Shown here: piece after piece, positions 1-6,580 of the stretch
How positions within the stretch are numbered: the first letter of the stretch is position 1
Layout of the letters: each line of letters starts with the position of its first letter
Assembly (NCBI GenBank): GCA_021736545.1
Contig: JAIPFS010000050.1
Span: 1 to 8,677, forward strand
Reading direction: 5' to 3'
DNA from: Spirochaetia bacterium
GTDB taxonomy: Bacteria; Spirochaetota; Spirochaetia; PWKH01
DNA: 8,677 bases
Made by a program: the position numbers and the translations under genes
Notes under the pieces: generated by a model
Databases searched by the model: none
What the model saw: the letters and a program-made list of their open reading frames with translations, nothing else
Told to the model about the DNA's origin: nothing

Positions 1-159
1 GGTCCTTCCCGGAGAAAAAGAATTGCAAAAGGAAGCGGTACGGCAGTTTATGATGTAAACCGGCTTCTTAAAAAATTTGAAAAAATGCGGCTCATGATGA
101 AGAAAGTCGCAAAAAATAAGAAATACCAAAACAAAATGCTCAAGCAGATGGGCATGTAG
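1..159 (+). CDS. ffh: Signal recognition particle GTPase Ffh, C-terminal end (partial)
   Basis: Only the last 52 codons and the TAG stop are in the window; the gene begins upstream. Ffh binds 4.5S RNA and signal peptides and, with its receptor FtsY, delivers nascent membrane proteins to the translocon. The visible part is the end of the methionine-rich M domain. It opens with the RNA-binding helix-turn-helix signature ([11 protein letters not shown], residues 3-13 of the fragment), then [11 protein letters not shown], then a basic Met-rich tail ([12 protein letters not shown]) ending KQMGM. The frame is open from base 1, with 22 bases between its stop and rpsP. An ffh-rpsP pair is common in bacteria and suggests cotranscription. 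The family assignment is secure; nothing can be said about the N and G domains. Confidence 0.93.
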   Translation, partial: GPSRRKRIAKGSGTAVYDVNRLLKKFEKMRLMMKKVAKNKKYQNKMLKQMGM

Positions 160-181
160 TCGAGTTGAGTAGGAGGCACGT

Positions 182-442
182 GTGAGCGTTAAAATTAGAT
201 TGAAGAGATTTGGTACAAAAAAAAGACCATTTTATCGAATTGTAGTAATGGACAGCAGGGCTCCCCGGGATGGGAAAACTTTGGATGAAGTCGGCTTGTA
301 TCATCCAATTGAAGCTGAAGGCAAGCAGATTCGCCTTGATGAAGAAAAAATTAAACAGTGGATAGATAAGGGAGTATTACCTTCACTGACAGTAAAAAAA
401 GTACTGAACAAGAACAATATCTTCTTCAACCGTAATCAATAA
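182..442 (+). CDS. rpsP: 30S ribosomal protein bS16
   Basis: This is a small 30S protein needed for assembly of the 5' and central domains of 16S rRNA. The 86-residue product has the usual bS16 length and opening: VKIRLKRFGTKKRPFYRIVVMDSRAPRDGK, with the characteristic basic first strand and the PFYRIVV.DSR..RDG block, followed by the GLYHPI segment near residues 39-44. The start is GTG at 182, chosen because AGGAGG (171-176) lies just upstream at short spacing and because translation from here gives the canonical N-terminus. It follows ffh by 22 bases and precedes khpA by 81 bases. That gap holds no convincing terminator, so it is probably read through as part of the trmD operon. The C-terminus is short, as in most bacteria. 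Confidence 0.97.
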   Translation: MSVKIRLKRFGTKKRPFYRIVVMDSRAPRDGKTLDEVGLYHPIEAEGKQIRLDEEKIKQWIDKGVLPSLTVKKVLNKNNIFFNRNQ

Positions 443-511
443 TTCCTCACAGTGATGCTGATTACTGATAATGAAAACGGTGTAGTGCATTAATAATGTA
501 TTACTTTGATG

Positions 512-517
512 AAGGAG
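512..517 (+). promoter_or_regulatory. Ribosome binding site that fixes the khpA start at GTG 524
   Basis: AAGGAG at 512-517 sits six bases before GTG 524. The possible in-frame starts upstream, TTG 506 and ATG 509, would put this sequence inside the coding region and have no Shine-Dalgarno sequence of their own. The GTG start is therefore preferred. Confidence 0.8.
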
Positions 518-523
518 AAAAAA

Positions 524-757
524 GTGGAAAAAGAACTCGTTTTATATATTGCTAAATCTTTAGTGGATGAACCTGATGGCGTTGAAGTAAATATGATTGT
601 AGGCGAAAAGTCTACTATTCTTGAATTGAAAGTTTCGCAGGATGATATCGGTAAAGTAATAGGTAAACACGGAAGAATCGCAAAGGCAATACGAACGATT
701 CTCAGTGCTTCTGCAACGAAGACTGGAAAACGTGTTGTATTGGAAATTCTGGATTAA
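524..757 (+). CDS. khpA: KH-domain RNA-binding protein KhpA
   Basis: This is a small single-KH-domain RNA-binding protein of the KhpA (YlqC) family. In Gram-positive bacteria the family partners KhpB/Jag and affects cell division and RNA levels; its role in spirochaetes is not known to me. From GTG 524 the product is 77 residues, the family's usual size. The N-terminus ([22 protein letters not shown]) matches the family start, where SLV.xP.xV is typical. The KH core is [20 protein letters not shown], with the nucleic-acid-binding GxxG loop as GKHG at residues 47-50. It ends KRVVLEILD, also typical. An upstream ATG at 509 would add five residues but is disfavoured by the ribosome binding site. 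The position between rpsP and rimM is the classical one for this gene. Confidence 0.93.
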   Translation: MEKELVLYIAKSLVDEPDGVEVNMIVGEKSTILELKVSQDDIGKVIGKHGRIAKAIRTILSASATKTGKRVVLEILD

Positions 758-776
758 TGGAATTATTGAATAGCTA

Positions 777-1274
777 ATGAACAAAATAGCTACTGGATTG
801 ATAAAATCTCCTCATGGAATTCATGGGTATGTTAAAGTAAAACCATTTTCACATGATTTGAAACATTTTTATGAACTGAATGATGTCTATATTCAGTATA
901 ACAAGAAGGAATTGCTGTTAACTGTCGAGGATGTTAAGCCCTTCAATAAAGAAGTGCTGATAAAGTTCAAAAATATCAACACACCTGAGGAAGCAAAAAA
1001 GTATTGCAATTGGGAAATCTGGATTGAAAGAAGTCAGAGCAGTGAACTTGAAGAGGATGAATATTTTTTTGCTGATCTCATAGGCTGCGATGTTTTATAC
1101 CAGGGAACAAAAGTTGGTTATGTGAAGAGTATTATTCAGGGAGCACAGGCTGAACTGCTTGAAGTTGAAACATCCAATGGGACCTCCCTTGTACCATTCC
1201 TCCAAGTCTATATTGGAAAAGTATCCATGGCAGCGAAGACCGTTGAGCTTTTATCTGATTGGTTAGTGGAATGA
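777..1274 (+). CDS. rimM: Ribosome maturation factor RimM
   Basis: RimM binds ribosomal protein uS19 and helps mature the head of the 30S subunit and the 3' domain of 16S rRNA. The 165-residue product has the two family domains. The N-terminal barrel opens with IATGLIKSPHGIHGYVKVKPF (conserved HGIxGxVKV at 13-21). A PRC-barrel-like C-terminal half begins at EYFFADLIGCDV (the family's YYxxDLIG) and contains LVPF near the end. The C-terminus reads LLSDWLVE where many homologues have a PEGLL-type ending, a small deviation. The start ATG follows the khpA stop by 19 bases and has only a poor Shine-Dalgarno sequence, so it may rely on translational coupling. Its stop overlaps the trmD start in ATGA (1271-1274). 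Confidence 0.94.
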   Translation: MNKIATGLIKSPHGIHGYVKVKPFSHDLKHFYELNDVYIQYNKKELLLTVEDVKPFNKEVLIKFKNINTPEEAKKYCNWEIWIERSQSSELEEDEYFFADLIGCDVLYQGTKVGYVKSIIQGAQAELLEVETSNGTSLVPFLQVYIGKVSMAAKTVELLSDWLVE

Positions 1275-2002
1275 ATTTTACTGTTTTGACACTATTTCCG
1301 GAAATTTTTAATGGATTCTTTGAAAATTCCATCATGGCAAAATCTATCCAGCGCGGTTTTGTTGATTATTCTTGTACTGATATTCGTGATTTTGCTTTTG
1401 ATAGACATAAAACATGTGATGATGCCCCTTATGGCGGCGGTCCCGGAATGGTTCTTAAAGCAGAACCATTGGGCAGAGCATTGGAATCTGTAGAAGCCGG
1501 ACGAAAGAGGGTTGTATATCCGACTCCTTCAGGAAAAAAGCTGGATCAGAATTATGCATCAGACTTAGCAGGAGAGGATGAATTAGTTTTTATCTGCGGC
1601 AGGTACGAGGGGATTGATCAAAGGATTATTGATCTGTATGTTGATGATGAAATAAGCATTGGGGATTATGTCATATCTTCCGGCGAAGTTGCTGCTATGG
1701 TTATAATTGATGCAGTATACAGACTGCTGGATGGTGTTATTAGTACAGATTCATTGACCGAAGAGAGTTTTTCGAGCGGACTTTTGGAATATCCTCATTA
1801 CACGAGGCCGTCTGACTATTGCGGAAAAAACGTCCCTGATATATTATTATCAGGGCATCATGCTGAAATTGAAAAATGGCGGTTGAGAAAAAGTGTTGAA
1901 AAAACGCTTAGAAATAGACCTGATCTAATAGAAAGGGTTAAACACAATAAAGAAATAAATTCAATAATTGATGAGCTGAGGAATAGCAGCAAAGGGGAAT
2001 AA
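1271..2002 (+). CDS. trmD: tRNA (guanine-37-N1)-methyltransferase TrmD
   Basis: TrmD methylates N1 of G37, next to the anticodon, using S-adenosylmethionine, and so suppresses +1 frameshifting. The start is ATG 1271, overlapping the rimM stop as ATGA. A TTG at 1259 would add four residues, but homologues begin at the FxVLTLFPE.F block, which here starts at residue 3. The product is 243 residues. SPOUT trefoil-knot motifs are visible: [13 protein letters not shown] (51-63), [12 protein letters not shown] (107-118), [12 protein letters not shown] (128-139), [11 protein letters not shown] (170-180) and [13 protein letters not shown] in the C-terminal domain. R151 aligns with Arg154 of the E. coli enzyme. 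The position of its catalytic Asp169 appears to be Glu165 here (EESF instead of DSF), a conservative but notable change. rplS follows after one base. Confidence 0.96.
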   Translation: MNFTVLTLFPEIFNGFFENSIMAKSIQRGFVDYSCTDIRDFAFDRHKTCDDAPYGGGPGMVLKAEPLGRALESVEAGRKRVVYPTPSGKKLDQNYASDLAGEDELVFICGRYEGIDQRIIDLYVDDEISIGDYVISSGEVAAMVIIDAVYRLLDGVISTDSLTEESFSSGLLEYPHYTRPSDYCGKNVPDILLSGHHAEIEKWRLRKSVEKTLRNRPDLIERVKHNKEINSIIDELRNSSKGE

Positions 2003-2003
2003 T

Positions 2004-2375
2004 ATGGACATGATTAAAGCAATTGAAGCAGAGCAAATTAAAGATACTGTTGAAGATTTTTCAATAGGTGATACTGTTCAAGTCCATTTTAAAATCGTTG
2101 AAGGCCAAACTGAAAGAATTCAGGTATTTGAAGGTCTGGTCATTGCAATGAAGAATAGTGGTTTGAGAAAAACCTTTACCGTACGAAAAATGTCTTATGG
2201 AGTTGGCGTTGAAAGAGTATTTCCTGTACATTCTCCTCGAATTGATCATATCAAGATTGTAAGAAGAGGTCGTGTACGAAGATCTAAACTCTATTATATT
2301 CGTGGAAGAATAGGTAAAGCAGCAAAAGTTCAGGAACTTATTAAAAAGAAAAAGATTGAAGAAGCTTCAAAATAA
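2004..2375 (+). CDS. rplS: 50S ribosomal protein bL19
   Basis: bL19 lies at the 30S-50S interface of the large subunit. The 123-residue product shows the family blocks in order: [16 protein letters not shown] with [15 protein letters not shown] (about 20-48), the [21 protein letters not shown] core (about 58-78), and [22 protein letters not shown] (about 87-108), followed by a Lys-rich tail. The start ATG 2004 is preceded by AAAGGGG (1991-1997) at good spacing and lies one base after the trmD stop. It is the last gene of the ffh-rpsP-khpA-rimM-trmD group and is followed 22 bases later by a Rho-independent terminator, which supports this as the operon end. Confidence 0.97.
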   Translation: MDMIKAIEAEQIKDTVEDFSIGDTVQVHFKIVEGQTERIQVFEGLVIAMKNSGLRKTFTVRKMSYGVGVERVFPVHSPRIDHIKIVRRGRVRRSKLYYIRGRIGKAAKVQELIKKKKIEEASK

Positions 2376-2397
2376 CCTGCAAAGTTCTTGTATTTCA

Positions 2398-2429
2398 CAG
2401 CTGGTTTAAATCAAATCAGCTGATTTTTT
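2398..2429 (+). terminator. Rho-independent terminator after rplS
   Basis: CAGCTGGTTT (2398-2407) pairs with AAATCAGCTG (2413-2422). This makes a 10-bp stem with one G-U pair and the loop AAATC, followed directly by A and six T (2424-2429). It falls 22 bases after the rplS stop and marks the end of the trmD operon. Its T-tract ends only 13 bases before the likely start of the next gene. Confidence 0.85.
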
Positions 2430-2442
2430 GTTAGTATATACT

Positions 2443-2796
2443 ATGTATATAAACAAAACATCAAAAGAAATCGGTTTTGAAGGTGAAGAAAAAGCAAGGG
2501 ATTACTTAAAAAATCTCGGCTATTGTATTTTAGAAAAGAATTACTACTCAAAGCAGGGTGAACTTGACATTATTGCATCTGATGATAATACGCTGATTGG
2601 TTTTGAAGTAAAAAATTGGTCGTACTACAGTGAAGAAGAGCTGTACCGCGTCATAACTCCTTTAAAGAAGAAGAGAATGATGCAGACTATGATGAATTTT
2701 CTTGCAGTCACGGAAAAAGCTGCATATTCTTATATTAGATTTGATGTAATTTTTATAAATGGGTCTTCTATCATACATTATAAGGATATTACGTAA
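2443..2796 (+). CDS. yraN: YraN/UPF0102 family, restriction-endonuclease-fold protein
   Basis: This family has a PD-(D/E)XK nuclease-like fold and unknown function; it is often found near ribosomal-protein or rnhB/trmD genes. From ATG 2443 the product is 117 residues, the usual size. The core residues are present: a Glu-rich first helix (GFEGEEKARDYL, 11-22), QGELDIIA (38-45, with E40 and D42), and GFEVK (53-57, the E-x-K of the nuclease core). The canonical VEVKxR appears here as FEVKNW, so the Arg after the Lys is replaced. A TTG at 2428 would add five residues but lies inside the T-tract of the preceding terminator, so ATG is preferred. No Shine-Dalgarno sequence is visible before it. Whether the protein cleaves nucleic acid is not known. 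Confidence 0.85.
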   Translation: MYINKTSKEIGFEGEEKARDYLKNLGYCILEKNYYSKQGELDIIASDDNTLIGFEVKNWSYYSEEELYRVITPLKKKRMMQTMMNFLAVTEKAAYSYIRFDVIFINGSSIIHYKDIT

Positions 2797-2829
2797 TTTT
2801 TGTACTATTTTAATTTTATCAGGTGATGC

Positions 2830-3261
2830 ATGGGACAGAAAGATAAAGGACAGAAAAATAAAAATGAAAACCGCGGCAGACAAAAAAAAGATTCACTAAA
2901 AAGCAGGAATTCAAAAAGAAACAACTCCAGGAATCGAAACAGAAAACCGCGAGTGAAAAAAGAGAAACTGTATTGCTCAGGTTGCGGTAAACCAATTACA
3001 AATGTATCATCTGCACTTGTCAGCAGGGATCAGAAAGGCTTTATGCATTTTGAATGTGTGGTAGAACTTATTAAACAGGAAGAGCGGATAGTCCCGCCCC
3101 AGAAATTAGTTTACATAGGGCAGGGTGATTTTGCCATTGTGGAGACTTCACCAAAGAAGAAAGATTTTACCATAATCAAACGCATTCCCTATGAGAATTC
3201 TGATATGAAAAAATTTGCAAAATCTGAAATAAAGAATTATCTCCACACCGTGGAAATATAA
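2830..3261 (+). CDS. Unknown basic protein with a putative CxxC...HxxC zinc site
   Basis: I do not recognise a named family. The 143-residue product has two visible parts. Residues 1-46 are a hydrophilic, strongly basic, low-complexity tail rich in Lys, Arg, Asn and Gln, likely disordered and of a kind often seen in RNA- or ribosome-binding proteins. Residues 47-80 hold C49-x2-C52 and H73-x2-C76 (YCSGCGKPI ... FMHFEC), a spacing consistent with one zinc ion. The rest (81-143) is a mixed alpha/beta-looking segment (VYIGQGDFAIVE, DFTIIKRIPYE). No signal peptide or membrane helix is seen. AGGTGA (2821-2826) gives a weak ribosome binding site. It sits between yraN and coaD, where I recall Borrelia also has a conserved hypothetical gene. 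That suggests a conserved spirochaetal protein linked to translation or RNA, but this is inference only. Confidence 0.8.
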   Translation: MGQKDKGQKNKNENRGRQKKDSLKSRNSKRNNSRNRNRKPRVKKEKLYCSGCGKPITNVSSALVSRDQKGFMHFECVVELIKQEERIVPPQKLVYIGQGDFAIVETSPKKKDFTIIKRIPYENSDMKKFAKSEIKNYLHTVEI

Positions 3262-3287
3262 ATTTTCTTATTAATTGGAGTGCAGCT

Positions 3288-3767
3288 ATGATTACAGCTG
3301 TTTTGCCCGGATCTTTTGATCCGCCGACATTAGGACATCTGAACCTTATTGATAGATCTTCCAGACTTTATGATACCCTGTATATTGTTATAGCAGTAAA
3401 CAGAATGAAAAAATATCTTTTTTCTGATGCTGAAAGACTTGAAATGATGCAGGAGCTTCTGAAGAAATATGACAATATTATCATAACTACCTGGGACAGA
3501 CTTATTGTAGATTTTGCAAAAAAGCATAATATTCCTGTAATGATAAGAGGAGTACGTGCTTTAGCTGATTTCGGTTATGAATTTGAATTGGCAATGACGA
3601 ACAAGCAGCTTTATCCTGAACTTGAGATTATGTTTATGCCGACGGATCCTAAATATTTTGTTCTCCGTTCATCAGCAATAAAAGAACTTGCTTCAAATGG
3701 AGCTGATATATCTAAAATGGTTCCGAAAATGGTAGCAGAGCGATTAGAAAAGAAATTGGGAAATTGA
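3288..3767 (+). CDS. coaD: Phosphopantetheine adenylyltransferase CoaD
   Basis: CoaD transfers AMP from ATP to 4'-phosphopantetheine, giving dephospho-CoA, the penultimate step of coenzyme A synthesis in the cytosol. The 159-residue product has the normal length and family motifs. The nucleotidyltransferase start is AVLPGSFDPPTLGHLNLIDR with the T-x-G-H signature at 14-17. Basic residues follow at 41-42 (NRMKKYLFS), then MIRGVRALADFGYEFELAMTNKQL (RGxR at 87-90), then the C-terminal RSSAIKELA block equivalent to the usual SSxxVRE. GGAG (3277-3280) lies seven bases before ATG 3288. The gene follows the basic unknown protein by 26 bases and so may be in the same transcript. Functionally it links to the acpP gene just downstream, because ACP carries the phosphopantetheine arm derived from CoA. 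Confidence 0.96.
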   Translation: MITAVLPGSFDPPTLGHLNLIDRSSRLYDTLYIVIAVNRMKKYLFSDAERLEMMQELLKKYDNIIITTWDRLIVDFAKKHNIPVMIRGVRALADFGYEFELAMTNKQLYPELEIMFMPTDPKYFVLRSSAIKELASNGADISKMVPKMVAERLEKKLGN

Positions 3768-3785
3768 CAATATAACTTAATTCTG

Positions 3786-3814
3786 TTGACATAAATGTTA
3801 GTTTAAGTTAATGT
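3786..3814 (+). promoter_or_regulatory. Candidate promoter for rpmF-acpP-rnc
   Basis: TTGACA (3786-3791) is followed after 17 bases by TAATGT (3809-3814). The -35 is perfect but the -10 matches only three of six consensus bases, so this is a tentative call. It lies in the 103-base gap between coaD and rpmF, the largest gap on the + strand before the ileS leader, and would give a leader of about 50 bases. An inverted repeat, TGACAT ... ATGTCA (3787-3792 and 3811-3816), overlaps both boxes. Confidence 0.35.
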
Positions 3815-3870
3815 CATTTGACCGAAAATGAGAAATATCGAATTTATATATTTTTAAGAGGTTATTAGTT

Positions 3871-4059
3871 ATGGCAGTACCCAAATACAAAACTTCGAAG
3901 GCCCGTTCCAGACGGAGAAAATCGATCAATATGAAGTTGGCTGCTCCTCAGCTTGTTGAGTGCAGCACCTGTGGAAACAAGGTTTTACCGCATCGTGTAT
4001 GTCCAAAATGCGGATACTATAAAGGTAGACAAATTTTGGAAGTTGAAGATATTGGTTAA
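3871..4059 (+). CDS. rpmF: 50S ribosomal protein bL32 (zinc-binding form)
   Basis: bL32 is a small 50S protein near the peptidyl-transferase region. The 62-residue product begins MAVPKYKTSKARSRRRKS, the standard bL32 N-terminus (family: AVPKxKxSKxRxxxRR). It contains a four-cysteine zinc ribbon, C31-x2-C34 and C44-x2-C47 (ECSTCGNKV ... VCPKCGYYKGR). This is therefore the zinc-containing paralogue type rather than the cysteine-free form induced under zinc limitation in some bacteria. AAGAGG (3856-3861) lies nine bases before the ATG. acpP follows after 30 bases. rpmF next to fatty-acid genes is a widespread arrangement, reduced here to rpmF-acpP. Confidence 0.97.
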   Translation: MAVPKYKTSKARSRRRKSINMKLAAPQLVECSTCGNKVLPHRVCPKCGYYKGRQILEVEDIG

Positions 4060-4089
4060 AAAGGGTTTAAAAGGGAAAGGAGACAGACA

Positions 4090-4323
4090 ATGGAAGAATT
4101 ATTTGAAAAAATGAAGGCCTTGATAGCAGAAAAGCTGGAAATTGAAGAAGATAAAATCACACTTGATTCATCTTTTCGTAAAGATTTAGGTGCAGACAGC
4201 CTCGATACCTATGAGTTAGTCTATGCTATTGAGGAAGAGCTGGGTATAACAATACCGGATGATAAAGCTAATGAATTTGAGACAGTTCGTGATGCTGTGG
4301 AATACCTGCAGACGCAAGTGTAA
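4090..4323 (+). CDS. acpP: Acyl carrier protein
   Basis: This is a small acidic protein that carries acyl chains on a 4'-phosphopantetheine arm for fatty-acid and phospholipid synthesis. The 77-residue product has the normal size and the attachment motif GADSLDTYELV, with Ser37 as the modified residue. It is followed by the acidic helix II/III region (IEEELGITIPDDKANEFETVRDAVEYL). AAAGGAG (4076-4082) is a strong ribosome binding site at good spacing. The neighbours are rpmF upstream and rnc 27 bases downstream. The fabD, fabG, fabF, fabH and plsX genes usual around acpP in many bacteria are not in this window. In spirochaetes such as Borrelia the same stripped arrangement is found, so their absence here does not by itself show loss of fatty-acid synthesis. 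Confidence 0.97.
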   Translation: MEELFEKMKALIAEKLEIEEDKITLDSSFRKDLGADSLDTYELVYAIEEELGITIPDDKANEFETVRDAVEYLQTQV

Positions 4324-4350
4324 TTATTTATTTTTAAAAATGTAAAGAAA

Positions 4351-5097
4351 ATGATTTCGCATTATATGGAAGGACAGTTCGAAACACCACCGAAAGTTAC
4401 ATCTGAAAGAAAAAAAGAGCTCCTTCTTTTTGAGAAATTATCAGGCATCAGGTTCAGGAAATTAGAGTTCCTGAACCTTGCATTTTCCCATAGATCCTAC
4501 GCTAATGAGCAGCTTGAAGAAATTGACAATAACGAAAAATTGGAGTTTCTTGGAGACAGTGTTCTTGGTTTAGTAATAAGTGAATATTTATATACTGAAT
4601 TGCAGGATATGGTCGAAGGCGATTTTGCACGTATCAAATCCTTTGTTGTCAGTGAAGACAGCCTTGCGGAAGTTGCAAAAAGAATCAAAGTAGATAATTA
4701 CATTCTTATTGGAAAAGGCGAAGAGTACTCCGGCGGCAGAAACAAAAAAGCGATATTGGCAGATTGTATGGAAGCAATAATCGGAGCTTATTACATTGAT
4801 TCCGGTTATAAACCTGTAAAGACATTCATCCTGAATTATCTCGTCCCTGAAATCAATAAGGTGCTTGAGAATAAACATAAAAAAGATTACAAAACCCTCC
4901 TTCAGGAATTTGTTCAGAAAAATTTTAAAACCTATCCTAAATATTCTGTAGTAAAACGGACAGGACCGGATCATAATAAAATATTCTGGGTTAATGTTGT
5001 TATACATGGAAAGGAATATGGTCCCGGTAAAGGAAAGAATAAAAAAGAAGCTGAACAGGAAGCAGCCGGTCTAGCCTATCAAATTCTCCAGAAGTAG
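4351..5097 (+). CDS. rnc: Ribonuclease III
   Basis: RNase III is a double-strand-specific endoribonuclease that processes 16S/23S rRNA precursors and structured mRNAs. The 248-residue product has an N-terminal extension of about 25 residues, then the catalytic domain, with the signature NEKLEFLGDSVLG (61-73) carrying the metal-site residues E62, E65 and D69, and the second acidic pair D138 and E141 in DCMEAIIGAYYIDSG. The C-terminal double-stranded RNA-binding domain (about 177-247) starts at DYKTLLQEFVQK and ends with the helix KNKKEAEQEAAGLAYQIL. ATG 4351 lacks a good Shine-Dalgarno sequence, and ATG 4366, five codons later, is an alternative. Translation may be coupled to acpP 27 bases upstream. 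The gene converges with cca, 110 bases away, and has no strong terminator of its own. Confidence 0.96.
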   Translation: MISHYMEGQFETPPKVTSERKKELLLFEKLSGIRFRKLEFLNLAFSHRSYANEQLEEIDNNEKLEFLGDSVLGLVISEYLYTELQDMVEGDFARIKSFVVSEDSLAEVAKRIKVDNYILIGKGEEYSGGRNKKAILADCMEAIIGAYYIDSGYKPVKTFILNYLVPEINKVLENKHKKDYKTLLQEFVQKNFKTYPKYSVVKRTGPDHNKIFWVNVVIHGKEYGPGKGKNKKEAEQEAAGLAYQILQK

Positions 5098-5176
5098 CAG
5101 CGAAGCAGTCCAAATGTAATGTATCAATGTTTTAACCGCACATAGGTTTTTACCATACACCGCCTATAAGGCTTTG

Positions 5177-5201
5177 AAAAAGAAAGATCAAACTATCTTC
5201 C
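5177..5201 (-). terminator. Weak Rho-independent terminator for cca
   Basis: Read on the minus strand just after the cca stop, GGAAGAT (5201-5195) can pair with ATCTTTC (5188-5182). This gives a seven-base-pair stem with one G-U pair and a six-base loop, followed by five T (5181-5177). The stem is AT-rich, so termination may be inefficient. On the plus strand no T-run follows, so it would not serve rnc. Confidence 0.45.
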
Positions 5202-5207
5202 GAATTA

Positions 5208-6560
5208 TCATCCGTATTTTTCATACAATTTTCGTGAAAGTTCTAAAAGAGTATCTTTGCTGTTCATTTTTGGATCATCAAGTACTGTTTCAAGCAATTC
5301 ATTAAGGATAACGCCTAAGATTCTCCCCTGAGGGATTCCAATTTTTTTCATCAGGTCGTTTCCATTTACTGCTAAATGTTTTAATGAAAGTGCATCATTT
5401 TCAGATATAACATGCTTTATTCTTTTTCGGAATTCATCATCATCTGCAGGAATGTTCTTCCCGTAAGTTCCATATCTGTCAGCGTATCGGAGCGAGAACA
5501 GGTCATCTATGCAATTAACTCCGACTCTTGCAATAAAACGTCTTACAGCGGCTTCTGACCAGTCTGAAGTGTAATTAAACATATGGTTGCGTATGAGATG
5601 CACGATGGCATTTCTCTCTTTAACAGAAAATTTCAGCCTGTTCAGAATTGATTCAGCAATTGAAGCGGAAATTTTTTCATGACCGATAAACATGCGTACG
5701 CCGCTTTTCTCATCAAAAGATAGGGATTGAGGTTTTCCGATATCATGGAGCAGGGCTGCCCATCTAACTTTAATATTTCTTTTATCAGCACCGTCGCAGC
5801 TATATAAAAGGTGTTTGTATACATCAAAGCGATGATTACCCTTCTGCTCTATACCGATACATTTAACAAGTTCAGGCAGTATATATGGCAGAAGCCTGCT
5901 CTCTTCAAGATCCATGAAACCTGATGAAGGCTTTTCAGCAAGAAGCATTTTATTAAGTTCTTCACGGATTCTTTCAGCCGATATGCTTTTAAGTGATTCA
6001 CCCAAACCTTTCATGGCTGTAAAAGTGTCACTGTCAATAGTGAAATCCAGCTGCGTACTGATTCTGCAAGCCCTTAATAAACGTAAAGCATCTTCATTGA
6101 AGCGTTTTTCAGGGTCACCAATAGCTCTGACGATGCCTTTTTTTAGATCCTCCAAGCCGGAAAAGTAATCAATAAGTGAATCATCTTCAGTATTTACAGC
6201 TAGAGCATTAATGGTAAAATCTCTTCTTGATAAATCTTCCCTGATGGATGAGGTATATGAAATTGAATCAGGTCTACGCCTATCGGAATAGCTGGATTCA
6301 ATTCGAAAAGTGGTAACTTCGTAAGAAGCTCCTCTGAATAAAACAGTAACGGTTCCATGATCTATTCCGGTGGGTATAACCTTGTTAAAAATCTTCATGA
6401 TTTCATTCGGTTCGGCGTCGGTGGCAAAATCATAATCGCCCGGAGATCTTCCCAGAAGTTGATTCCTCACCGAGCCGCCTACAAGGTAGAGACTATAGCC
6501 GGCGGAATGGAAAAAAGATGAGAATTCATAAATTTTTTTCGGTAAATGAATTTTTTTCAC
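5208..6560 (-). CDS. cca: tRNA nucleotidyltransferase (CCA-adding type) with HD domain
   Basis: This is a class II nucleotidyltransferase that builds or repairs the 3' CCA end of tRNAs. The 450-residue product shows the ordered motifs LVGGSVRN (26-33), DYDFAT with the metal-binding D42 and D44, the flexible-loop region RRRPDSISY (94-102), RRDFTINAL (112-120) and the base-templating EDALRLLR (156-163). An HD domain follows (LLHDIGKP, 270-277), a fusion seen in many bacterial CCA enzymes. The intact loop region argues against a CC-only enzyme. An A-adding enzyme or poly(A) polymerase cannot be fully excluded from sequence alone; the Borrelia gene in the same position has been annotated as poly(A) polymerase. 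The start is GTG 6560, since a stop lies four codons upstream in frame and AGGG (6571-6568) provides a weak ribosome binding site. It is opposite in strand to all its neighbours. Confidence 0.92.
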   Translation of the reverse strand: MKKIHLPKKIYEFSSFFHSAGYSLYLVGGSVRNQLLGRSPGDYDFATDAEPNEIMKIFNKVIPTGIDHGTVTVLFRGASYEVTTFRIESSYSDRRRPDSISYTSSIREDLSRRDFTINALAVNTEDDSLIDYFSGLEDLKKGIVRAIGDPEKRFNEDALRLLRACRISTQLDFTIDSDTFTAMKGLGESLKSISAERIREELNKMLLAEKPSSGFMDLEESRLLPYILPELVKCIGIEQKGNHRFDVYKHLLYSCDGADKRNIKVRWAALLHDIGKPQSLSFDEKSGVRMFIGHEKISASIAESILNRLKFSVKERNAIVHLIRNHMFNYTSDWSEAAVRRFIARVGVNCIDDLFSLRYADRYGTYGKNIPADDDEFRKRIKHVISENDALSLKHLAVNGNDLMKKIGIPQGRILGVILNELLETVLDDPKMNSKDTLLELSRKLYEKYG

Positions 6561-6580
6561 AAATGAACCCTAAACAATAC

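Noticed and set aside
443..523. Terminator or promoter between rpsP and khpA
   Set aside because: Only short AT-rich self-complementary bits such as CATTAATAATG are present. No GC stem with a T-run and no paired promoter boxes were found.
560..784. Minus-strand open frame opposite khpA
   Set aside because: It lies wholly across khpA and the start of rimM, has no family resemblance or ribosome binding site, and is explained as a shadow of the coding strand.
1259..1270. TTG start for trmD giving four extra residues
   Set aside because: The ATGA overlap with rimM and the conserved N-terminus of TrmD both favour ATG 1271.
4588..5007. 139-codon minus-strand open frame inside rnc
   Set aside because: It runs antisense to the conserved RNase III catalytic and RNA-binding domains, and its Phe/Ile/Tyr-rich composition is typical of antisense to AT-rich coding DNA.
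5134..5151. Possible rnc terminator, AACC pairing with GGTT before a short T-run
   Set aside because: The stem is only four base pairs with a seven-base loop, too weak to call.
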